Below are positions 33,753 to 40,801 of a DNA stretch of 64,000 nt, in pieces. Numbering within the stretch: position 1 is the first letter of the stretch; each line of letters starts with the position of its first letter. Under the pieces are notes generated by a model that did not search any database, was not told where the DNA came from, and saw only the letters and a program-made list of their open reading frames with translations. The stretch lies in NCBI RefSeq assembly GCF_033100395.1, contig NZ_JAWLVJ010000003.1, positions 124,001 to 188,000 of the forward strand. Direction: 5' to 3'. The translations under genes and the position numbers were made by a program. This stretch comes from Terasakiella sp033100395 (GTDB lineage Bacteria; Pseudomonadota; Alphaproteobacteria; Rhodospirillales; Terasakiellaceae).

Positions 33753-35201
33753 TTATTTTCCGGCGTTTTTTGTAATCGGAATATTCAGCTCACGTATCTT
33801 TTTACGAAGGGTGTTTCTGTTCAACCCCAAGACTTGTGCAGACTTAATCTGATTGCCGTTGGTTGCTTCCAAAGTCATTGAAATTAAAGGTCTTTCCAGT
33901 TCTTTGAGGACACGGTCATAAAGTCCGGCTGGTGGCAGGCTATCACCATGGGCATCAAAGTAAGAACGCAAATGACGTTCTACGGCAGCAGACAGGTTAT
34001 CCGGATCACTATCGCCACCTGAAGATGCGCTTTGTGCGCTTAATTCAGCCAGTTCTTGCTGGATGACTTCAAGCGTGATGGTTTCTTGCGAATAAAGCGC
34101 AGCCAGACGGCGCACGATGTTTTCAAGTTCACGCACGTTGCCGGGCCAGTTATGCTGTTTCAGTCGATCAAGCGCCGGGCCTTCGATGGTTTTCCAGGGC
34201 AATCCTTCTTCAGCAACCAGACTGAGGAAGTGGTTGGCCAGTTCGGGGATATCTTCGGTGCGTTCACGCAAGGGGGGCAAGCGGATCGGCACAACATTGA
34301 GACGGTAATATAAATCTTCGCGAAACAGTCCCTGGCGGATCAGGCTGCGCAAATCCCGGTGGGTGGCTGCGACGATGCGCACGTTGGCTTTGATAGGTGT
34401 GGATCCACCAACGGTGGTGAATTCCCCTTCCTGCAAGACGCGCAACAAACGCGTCTGGGCTTCGGCGGGCATGTCGCCAATTTCATCCAGAAATAGGGTT
34501 CCACCTTCAGCTTGTTCAAAGCGGCCGGACTTGCGGTTTGTCGCCCCGGTAAAGGATCCTTTTTCATGACCGAAGAGTTCGCTTTCTATCAGTTCTTTGG
34601 GAATAGCAGCCATGTTCAGGGCAACGAAGCTTCCGTTTCGCCGTTTGCCATAATCATGAAGGGCACGGGCCACAAGTTCTTTACCTGTGCCGGACTCCCC
34701 GGTGATCATCACTGACAGGTCTGTACCCATCAATCGCGCGAGCGTGCGGTAGATATCCTGCATGGCGGCAGAACGACCGATGAGCGGCAATTCATCTTCC
34801 ACATGGTCATTGCTGATAGGAGCTGCTTTGCAGGGCTGCGGGGTTTCAAGAGCACGTTTGACGACTGAAAGCAGTTCGTTTAAATCAAACGGTTTGGGCA
34901 GATATTCAAAGGCGCCGCGTTCGGTGGCACGCACGGCCGTCATCAAGGTGTTTTGCGCACTCATGACGATGCAGCGTAATTCCGGTCTCAGCTTTTTAAT
35001 GCGCGGGATAAGGTCCAGGCCATTTTCATCCGGCATGACAACATCGGTGATGACCAGATCGCCCAAACCTTCGCTAACCCATCGCCAGAGGGTGGAGGCA
35101 TTGCCTGTGACCTGCACGTCATACCCTGCCCGACCCAGGGCCTGGTTTAGAACGGTACGGATGGCGGCGTCGTCATCGGCAACTAAAATAGTGGCGCTCA
35201 T
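33753..35201 (-). CDS. ntrC: Nitrogen regulation response regulator NtrC
   Basis: Sigma-54 activator of nitrogen-assimilation genes, phosphorylated by NtrB. The 482 residues comprise a receiver (Asp53 in ITDVVMPDENG), an AAA+ core with Walker A GESGTGKE, the sigma-54 contact loop as GSFTGA (a variant of GAFTGA) and LFLDEIGDMP, then a Fis-type DNA-binding end (NQIKSAQVLGLNRNTLRKKI). The start overlaps the ntrB stop by 4 bp, so both are made together. A terminator-like hairpin follows before ntrY. Confidence 0.96.
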   Translation of the reverse strand: MSATILVADDDAAIRTVLNQALGRAGYDVQVTGNASTLWRWVSEGLGDLVITDVVMPDENGLDLIPRIKKLRPELRCIVMSAQNTLMTAVRATERGAFEYLPKPFDLNELLSVVKRALETPQPCKAAPISNDHVEDELPLIGRSAAMQDIYRTLARLMGTDLSVMITGESGTGKELVARALHDYGKRRNGSFVALNMAAIPKELIESELFGHEKGSFTGATNRKSGRFEQAEGGTLFLDEIGDMPAEAQTRLLRVLQEGEFTTVGGSTPIKANVRIVAATHRDLRSLIRQGLFREDLYYRLNVVPIRLPPLRERTEDIPELANHFLSLVAEEGLPWKTIEGPALDRLKQHNWPGNVRELENIVRRLAALYSQETITLEVIQQELAELSAQSASSGGDSDPDNLSAAVERHLRSYFDAHGDSLPPAGLYDRVLKELERPLISMTLEATNGNQIKSAQVLGLNRNTLRKKIRELNIPITKNAGK

Positions 35202-36319
35202 GATACATCTTCCTTGTTGGTCACGATTGGACCATGCTGTTTTTCTGAATACATCGGTAACATAATGCGAAAGATTGTTTTCTTCTGTTCGCTTTCACAT
35301 TCAATCAGCCCGCCATGATCGCCAATCATCTTGGCGACCAACGCAAGGCCCAGTCCGCTGCCTTTTGCCTTGGTGGTGACAAAAGGTTCGAACAATTGAC
35401 TTCTAAGGTCATCCGGGATGCCCGGACCGTTATCCTGAATAGACACCATCAGTGGCAAATGCACCCGGGTGTTTGACCCGGGAACGGCCAGACGTACACC
35501 ATGTTGGTAAGCGGTGGTCAGGATAATTTCTGCATTGTCTTGCGTTGCGGCTTCGCAGGCATTTTTCACAAGGTTCAGGACTATCTGGATCAGGTTGTCC
35601 TTGTTGCCGAAAACCGGGGGTAATGACGGGTCATACTGTTCAATAAACCGGACATTCTTGCCAAAGCCGTTTTGGGCCAGTTGACGCACATGTTCCAGAA
35701 CCTGGTGGATGTTGACCGCTTCGCGCTTGATTGGACGGCCATCTGAAAAAGATTCCATCCGATCTACAAGGGCGCAGATGCGATCTGTTTCGTCCGTGAT
35801 CAGACGGGTCAGGCCTTTGTCATCTTCATCCGCTGTGGTTTCCAGCAACTGGGCAGCCCCACGAATACCGGAAAGCGGGTTTTTGATTTCGTGGGCGAGC
35901 ATGGCGGACATGGCAGTGATTGTGCGCGCGGCAGATCGGTGTTTAAGCTGACGTGCGATCTGATCGGCCAAGGACCGTTTGGTCACGGTCAGGATAATCA
36001 GGGATGTATCTTCTACCAGAGGTGAGGCATGCGCATTGACCAGATGTTTGCCCAGACGGGGCGATTCAATGGTAATGCTGTTTTCTGAGACATTGGCCCG
36101 ATCGTGGCGCGCCTGTGTGATCAGGGCCAGGATGGGGCTGTCATGGGGGATAAATTCATCAATGGCGCGCCCTTTTAAATATTTGGCGCTGGCTTGTAGG
36201 AGTTGTTCCCCGCTTGTGTTGACGAACTGCATGGTGCCGTCGGATGCAATCACGAACACGCAAGCAGCAACGGAATTTAAAATCACCTCACCATCAAAGG
36301 AAATCGGCTTGTTGGGCAT
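35198..36319 (-). CDS. ntrB: Nitrogen regulation sensor histidine kinase/phosphatase NtrB
   Basis: Cytoplasmic kinase and phosphatase for NtrC, normally controlled by PII. The 373 residues include an N-terminal PAS domain (about 12-120), HisKA with His143 in MLAHEIKNPLSGIRG and HATPase_c with VSIQDNGPGIP and GSGLGLALVAKMIGDHGG. No membrane segment is present, as in the family. It starts 3 bp after dusB and overlaps ntrC, giving the classical dusB(nifR3)-ntrB-ntrC operon. Confidence 0.95.
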   Translation of the reverse strand: MPNKPISFDGEVILNSVAACVFVIASDGTMQFVNTSGEQLLQASAKYLKGRAIDEFIPHDSPILALITQARHDRANVSENSITIESPRLGKHLVNAHASPLVEDTSLIILTVTKRSLADQIARQLKHRSAARTITAMSAMLAHEIKNPLSGIRGAAQLLETTADEDDKGLTRLITDETDRICALVDRMESFSDGRPIKREAVNIHQVLEHVRQLAQNGFGKNVRFIEQYDPSLPPVFGNKDNLIQIVLNLVKNACEAATQDNAEIILTTAYQHGVRLAVPGSNTRVHLPLMVSIQDNGPGIPDDLRSQLFEPFVTTKAKGSGLGLALVAKMIGDHGGLIECESEQKKTIFRIMLPMYSEKQHGPIVTNKEDVS

Positions 36320-36322
36320 CTC

Positions 36323-37321
36323 TTAGGCCACCTTTCGTTCGATGTTTTGATTATAGAAGTCGGTAATATGCTGTTTGACGTCGCCCGGCGATTGCAGTTT
36401 CATGATCTCGGTTCTGAATTCGGTTGCGCCGTGCATGCCCTTGCAATACCAGCTGAGATGTTTGCGGGCATGGCGCACGCCGACATGTTCCCCGTAATGA
36501 GCCAGCATGGCGTCGTAATGTTCTAGCACTACGTCGCGCTGTTCTTCCATGCTGGGCGGATCAATACGTTCCCCGGATTTGAGGTACTGCATAACCTCTT
36601 TTAAGAACCAGGGGCGGCCATAAGCGCCACGACCAACCATGACGCCATCCACACCGCTTTGGGCAATCATGGTGTCTACATCTTCAATATTCAGGATATC
36701 TCCATTGCCAATGACAGGGATGGAAACGGCTTGTTTGATTGGGGCAATGGCGTTCCAGTCCGCATGCCCGCCATACATTTGATCGCGCGTGCGTCCATGG
36801 ATGGTGACGCAAGACAAGCCTGTATCTTCTGCCATTTTGGCTAAGGTGACGGCATTTCGGCTTTCATCATCCCAGCCCAGGCGCATTTTAACTGTGACGG
36901 GGATGGAGACAGCATCTTTCACCGCCTTCATGATCTCGCCCGCCAGCTTTTCATTGCGCATAAGGGCAGAGCCTGCAAAGGACTTAACGACCTTTTTAAC
37001 CGGGCAGCCCATATTAATGTCGATAATGTCGGCACCGCGTGCTTCGTTCATGCGCGCAGCTTCGGCCATGACGTCTGGTTCGGTCCCGGCCAATTGCACG
37101 GCCATGGGGCTTTCATCTTCACAAGGTGTTGACATTTTCTTGGTTTTTTCGGACGCGCGCAGCATTTCTTTACTGGCGATCATTTCTGAAACCACAAGGC
37201 CTGCGCCGAATTTTTTAACCAGTTTTCGAAAGGGCATATCTGTCACGCCCGACATGGGGGCCAGGATTACGGGGCTTTCTAAAGTGATGGGTCCGATCTG
37301 CATTGACTGTTTTTTCATCAA
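36323..37321 (-). CDS. dusB: tRNA-dihydrouridine synthase DusB
   Basis: FMN-dependent enzyme that reduces uridines in tRNA. The 332 residues carry ESPVILAPMSGVTDMPFR, QLAGTEPDVMAEAAR, the signature DINMGCPVKKV, VTVKMRLGWDD, IHGRTRDQMYGG, GNGDI and VMVGRGAYGRPW, all expected flavin- and RNA-contact blocks. It heads the ntrBC operon, the old nifR3 position. A short inverted repeat ATGCCTA/TAGGCAT (37331-37349) lies just before the start and could influence its expression. Confidence 0.96.
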   Translation of the reverse strand: MMKKQSMQIGPITLESPVILAPMSGVTDMPFRKLVKKFGAGLVVSEMIASKEMLRASEKTKKMSTPCEDESPMAVQLAGTEPDVMAEAARMNEARGADIIDINMGCPVKKVVKSFAGSALMRNEKLAGEIMKAVKDAVSIPVTVKMRLGWDDESRNAVTLAKMAEDTGLSCVTIHGRTRDQMYGGHADWNAIAPIKQAVSIPVIGNGDILNIEDVDTMIAQSGVDGVMVGRGAYGRPWFLKEVMQYLKSGERIDPPSMEEQRDVVLEHYDAMLAHYGEHVGVRHARKHLSWYCKGMHGATEFRTEIMKLQSPGDVKQHITDFYNQNIERKVA

Positions 37322-37370
37322 AATAATTCCATGCCTAAGTTATAGGCATTTTTGAAAAGTGATGCAAAAC

Positions 37371-37398
37371 AAAAAAAGCGTTTCCAATCAGAAAACGC
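37371..37398 (-). terminator. Intrinsic terminator after the CcsA-like gene
   Basis: On the minus strand GCGTTTTC pairs with GGAAACGC (one G-T pair) around TGATT and is followed by seven T. It separates the CcsA-like gene from dusB-ntrBC, so the latter should have its own promoter in 37322-37370. Confidence 0.8.
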
Positions 37399-37454
37399 CA
37401 AAAATTAGGCAAAGTTGTTTTATGGTCAAAATATGCGCAATAATCGGAGCGCGT

Positions 37455-38261
37455 TTAGGCCATCATGACGTCGGTGACAAACTTTACGCCAAGGAATCCA
37501 AGGCTCAGCAGCAGATAAGCCACAAGCACGATCCGGGCGGCTTTACGACCCCGCACACCGCTTTGATACTGTGCCCACAACAATCCGGCAATGGCAACAA
37601 AGGCACCGATGGAGAAAAGCGATTTGTGATCTGCGATCAGCAAATGTCCGGTTTCCATCATGGAAACACCCATACCCGATAGAATATCCAGCCCCAAAAT
37701 GACTTCGCAGGCGATCAGCAGGCGCACCAGCAGGCTTTCGCTGTCGATGACAGAGGGCAGCATGCGGGTCAGTTTGGTTGGGCGTTTGCGTTTTAAGGCG
37801 CGTTCCACCAAAAAGGCGCTGAGTGCGGCCACGGCAGCGATGGTGGCGAGCGCGTAAGTGAAGACTGAGATCGCAATATGGAACATGATCCAGTTGTTCA
37901 GCGCGCCTTCTCCTTCAATCACATGACCGGGGAAGGCTTGCCACAGCATGGCCCACAGGCCCATGGCAGCCAGATACGGCATCAACAAAGGTGTTAAACG
38001 CCAGGCCAGACGGTTTATTCCGCAGGTGATGGTGAAGCTGATAATACTGGCGGAGATGGTCACCCAGATGGCCAGAGACAGCGACGTGCGCCATTCCCCG
38101 GACAATTGGGCGAGTGTCCAGCTGATGGTTCCGGCAATGGCAACGGCTATCAAGGACCAGAAGGTTCCCCCCTGCCCTTTGGGTTCTTTAAAGAAATAGA
38201 GCGCTGGCAAAGCCAGTGACAAAACCGCGCTGAAACTGAAAACCATGGACTGTATCATCAT
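37455..38261 (-). CDS. CcsA/YpjD-like cytochrome c assembly family membrane protein
   Basis: A 268-residue inner-membrane protein with about eight hydrophobic segments spread over the whole length. It resembles the CcsA/HemX-type family (Pfam Cytochrom_C_asm): WIMFHIAISVFTYALATIAA and DHKSLFSIGAFVAIAG carry the two conserved histidines expected for haem-handling members. E. coli YpjD has this layout; its exact function is unclear. The gene diverges from ispDF across 77 bp and is followed by a terminator. The start could be either of two consecutive ATGs. Confidence 0.82.
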   Translation of the reverse strand: MMIQSMVFSFSAVLSLALPALYFFKEPKGQGGTFWSLIAVAIAGTISWTLAQLSGEWRTSLSLAIWVTISASIISFTITCGINRLAWRLTPLLMPYLAAMGLWAMLWQAFPGHVIEGEGALNNWIMFHIAISVFTYALATIAAVAALSAFLVERALKRKRPTKLTRMLPSVIDSESLLVRLLIACEVILGLDILSGMGVSMMETGHLLIADHKSLFSIGAFVAIAGLLWAQYQSGVRGRKAARIVLVAYLLLSLGFLGVKFVTDVMMA

Positions 38262-38338
38262 GGCAAGTATCTAGCCTTATGTGGCGCAGGGATGCAATAG
38301 CTATTGTCTCTTAAGGGGATGATGGGTATGAAGAACTT

Positions 38339-39484
38339 ATGAAATCTATTTATGCCATCATCGTTGCAGCCGGGCGTGGACGACGCTTTGGCGGGGATTT
38401 GCCTAAGCAATATTGTCAATTGGGCAATCATTCTGTTTTGCGCCATACGGTGCAGACTTTTTTGTCTCATCCAAAAATTAGGGATGTCCGGGTGTTGATT
38501 CATCCAGATGATCAGGATTTATACGAATCGGCTGTGGCTGGATTGACGCTTTTAGCACCTGCTTTTGGCGGGGCGACACGGCAAGATTCAGTCTGTAACG
38601 GTCTGGAAAGTTTGGCTGATTTTGCCCCGGGCCTGGTGCTGATCCATGATGCAGCGCGTCCGTTTGTCAGCGCCGAGGTGATTGATCGGGTGATTGAGGC
38701 AACAGACGATGGCGTCGGGGTTATTCCCGCCCTGCCCGTTGCTGATACCATAAAACGTGAAGAAAACGGCCTGTGTGGTGAAACTGTGGATCGCAGCAAT
38801 TTGTGGCGCGCACAGACCCCGCAGGGCTTTATGTTTTCAGATATTTATCCGGCACACCAACAGCTTAAGGGTAAGGAGTTGACGGATGATGCTGCTTTGC
38901 TGGAAGCGGTGGGCAAGTCCGTTCGTTTTGTGATGGGGAACGCTGATAATTTTAAGATAACGACTCAGGAAGACCTGTTTCAGGGCCAAAGGATTGTTGA
39001 AACAATGACGGAATTTCGCACAGGTTCAGGCTTTGATGTTCACCGCTTCTGTGAAGGTGATCATGTGACATTGTGTGGCGTGAAAGTCCCACATAATGAA
39101 GGGCTTAAAGGACATTCTGATGCGGATGTGGCACTTCATGCCTTGACGGACGCAATCATGGGGGCAATTGGCGCCGGGGATATCGGCAGTCATTTTCCCC
39201 CGAGTGACGCGCAATGGAAAGGTGCCTCATCTGATCGCTTTTTAAACAAAGCTTGTGATCTGGTGGCGGAAAAAGGCGGAATACTGGTGAATGTTGATCT
39301 GACGATTATCTGTGAACGCCCAAAAATCGGCCCGCACCGGGATGCTATGCGTCAGAAAATCGCAGAAATTGCGGGAATTGAGGTGGATCGTGTCAGTGTG
39401 AAGGGCACGACGACGGAAAAATTAGGTTTTACAGGCCGTGGTGAGGGGATTGCGGCACAGGCTGTTGTTAGTGTGAAGTTATAA
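38339..39484 (+). CDS. ispDF: Bifunctional IspD-IspF enzyme of isoprenoid (MEP) pathway
   Basis: One chain with two non-consecutive MEP-pathway activities: IspD (2-C-methylerythritol 4-phosphate cytidylyltransferase, about 1-225) and IspF (MECDP synthase, about 226-381). IspD shows IIVAAGRGRRFGGDLPKQY and LIHDAARPFVS. IspF shows FDVHRF with metal ligands Asp233/His235, GHSDADVALHAL, GDIGSHFPPSD, TEKLGFTGRGEGIAAQA. Fused IspDF is characteristic of many alpha- and epsilonproteobacteria. ATG at 38339 overlaps the stop of a four-codon frame (38328-38342) in ATGA fashion, perhaps aiding initiation. Confidence 0.96.
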   Translation: MKSIYAIIVAAGRGRRFGGDLPKQYCQLGNHSVLRHTVQTFLSHPKIRDVRVLIHPDDQDLYESAVAGLTLLAPAFGGATRQDSVCNGLESLADFAPGLVLIHDAARPFVSAEVIDRVIEATDDGVGVIPALPVADTIKREENGLCGETVDRSNLWRAQTPQGFMFSDIYPAHQQLKGKELTDDAALLEAVGKSVRFVMGNADNFKITTQEDLFQGQRIVETMTEFRTGSGFDVHRFCEGDHVTLCGVKVPHNEGLKGHSDADVALHALTDAIMGAIGAGDIGSHFPPSDAQWKGASSDRFLNKACDLVAEKGGILVNVDLTIICERPKIGPHRDAMRQKIAEIAGIEVDRVSVKGTTTEKLGFTGRGEGIAAQAVVSVKL

Positions 39485-39487
39485 TTT

Positions 39488-39566
39488 CTGTTCCCCGGCG
39501 AAGGCAGGGGCCTTTTAGAAGAAGTGCAATGGCGTTAAAGAGGTCCCGGCCTGCGCCGGAACACAG
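39488..39566. repeat. GC-rich imperfect palindromic repeat after ispDF
   Basis: Begins CTGTTCCCCGGCGAAGGCAG and ends with an imperfect reverse complement (GGTCCCGGCCTGCGCCGGAA plus CACAG). The inner CCCC/GGGG hairpin followed by CCTTTT could terminate ispDF transcription. The GCGAAGGCAGGG core also occurs in the element at 60498-60564, suggesting one family. Confidence 0.6.
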
Positions 39567-39635
39567 TCAGGTTTTGCCAGTCATTCTTGCTGATTTACGT
39601 AACGGTATCGAAACGTAATCGGTCAAAAAACACCC

Positions 39636-39953
39636 CTATTTTCGGCATTCATCGGTGATCCATTTCAGGAAACCTTCGTTGCCATTTTCGATGTTCGTTG
39701 TGATGATTGCCGGGCAATCATAGCTATGAATTTCTTTTATGCGGGTGACGATTCTATCGACATTTTCGCGGGTGGCTTTGGCAAAAAAGGCCGTTTCCGT
39801 ATCTTCCTGAACTTCATCGTTCCACCAATATAAGGATTGGATGGTGGGCAGAATATTGACGCAGGCGACAAGACGTTCCTGTACCAGAGTGCGGCCAATT
39901 GCGCGCGCTTCTGCTTCGTTTGCGCATGTGGCGTAAAGAAGTACCGTTTCCAT
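39636..39953 (-). CDS. cutA: Divalent-cation tolerance protein CutA
   Basis: A 105-residue trimeric PII-like-fold protein linked in E. coli to copper tolerance; its molecular role is not settled. Family blocks are clear: LLYATCANEAEARAIGRTLV, RLVACVNILPTIQSLYWWNDE, AFFAKATRENVDRIVTRI and IHSYDCPAIITTNIENGN. It is a single gene, convergent with ispDF and facing away from the 87-residue protein gene. Confidence 0.94.
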   Translation of the reverse strand: METVLLYATCANEAEARAIGRTLVQERLVACVNILPTIQSLYWWNDEVQEDTETAFFAKATRENVDRIVTRIKEIHSYDCPAIITTNIENGNEGFLKWITDECRK

Positions 39954-40076
39954 TGAAGTCTCCGCTATCTCAGGCGATCAGCCTGCCGTTTCATGGTCGT
40001 TATGTATAAAACTTGGCGTTTTTCCATTTTCACATTACCCTTTTAAAATCCCTGACGTAATCAAAATGAGATTGCT

Positions 40077-40340
40077 ATGACAGAGAAGATTGAAAAAGAG
40101 GATGACGGCCATGATGGTCAAAAACCATCAGCAGCGCAACGCAAATGGCTGGAACGGGGCCTCACACAGGCAGGGGGCAAGCTGCCCTTGTTTGATGAGT
40201 ATGGTCAGCAGATAAATAGTCAGACGGTAAAAAGCTGCATCCGAAATGGATGGGCCGAACCTTGGTTTGCAAACCCCTTGAAACCGGACTGGCTGGTGTG
40301 CAAGTTAACCGAACTGGGACGTGAGGTGATTTCGTCCTGA
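40077..40340 (+). CDS. Small conserved hypothetical protein
   Basis: An 87-residue protein with an acidic N-terminal tail (MTEKIEKEDDGHDG) and a compact region QRKWLERGLTQAGGKLPLFD ... SCIRNGWAEPWFANPLKPDW ... KLTELGREVI that looks like a winged-helix-like or small DNA-binding fold. The pattern seems familiar from Rhodospirillales hypothetical proteins, but I cannot name a function. The start at 40077 is the only suitable ATG. It is a single gene, divergent from cutA. Confidence 0.7.
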   Translation: MTEKIEKEDDGHDGQKPSAAQRKWLERGLTQAGGKLPLFDEYGQQINSQTVKSCIRNGWAEPWFANPLKPDWLVCKLTELGREVISS

Positions 40341-40510
40341 AATGCAATTTTTGTGGTGAAATATTATTATCAACATTTGGTTTGTGTTAATAAATTTTTG
40401 ATTTGCCATCAGATTATTTTCGCCTCATTAATTCGAAATCGATTCAATTTTATCTAATTTTGAATCTTTTAACTGCAATCGAAGTTTTTTAGATAAAATG
40501 CGAGAGATTT

Positions 40511-40801
40511 ATGTCTGACTCCCCTGCCCCAAAGACCGTTTATGTCTGCACAAACCGCCGTTTCGGGGTGGATAGCCCGTCTTGTGCCATGCGTGGCAGT
40601 GAGAAAACCCTGGACCTTTTAAAGCAGGAAGTCGCCAAGCGGGGTCTGACGTATCCTATTGAAAAATTTATATGTTTGGGGCAATGCACTTTTGGCCCGG
40701 CGATCCGAATTGCGCCAGGTGGTGAGTTTTTCCTAGAGGCGAAGCCTGCCAAAATTGATGAAATTATGGATTGGCTGGAAAAAGAAATGGAAGAAGCTTA
40801 A
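40511..40801 (+). CDS. Thioredoxin-like [2Fe-2S] ferredoxin-domain protein
   Basis: A 96-residue protein of the (2Fe-2S) ferredoxin/NuoE-like thioredoxin fold. Four cysteines are placed as expected for the cluster: Cys13 and Cys25 in VCTNRRFGVDSPSCAMRGS, Cys55 and Cys59 in ICLGQCTFGPAIRIAPGG. Such stand-alone proteins are common beside cobalamin or electron-transfer genes; no specific partner is nearby. Its stop overlaps the stop of the convergent GGDEF/EAL gene by 4 bp. The 170-bp AT-rich region upstream holds a GATTCAA/TTGAATC inverted repeat (40441-40466) of unknown role. Confidence 0.87.
   Translation: MSDSPAPKTVYVCTNRRFGVDSPSCAMRGSEKTLDLLKQEVAKRGLTYPIEKFICLGQCTFGPAIRIAPGGEFFLEAKPAKIDEIMDWLEKEMEEA

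Noticed and set aside
37331..37349. ATGCCTA/TAGGCAT repeat before dusB as a terminator
   Set aside because: On the strand of dusB it is not followed by a T tract and lies immediately before the start; it could be structural, but evidence is too thin.
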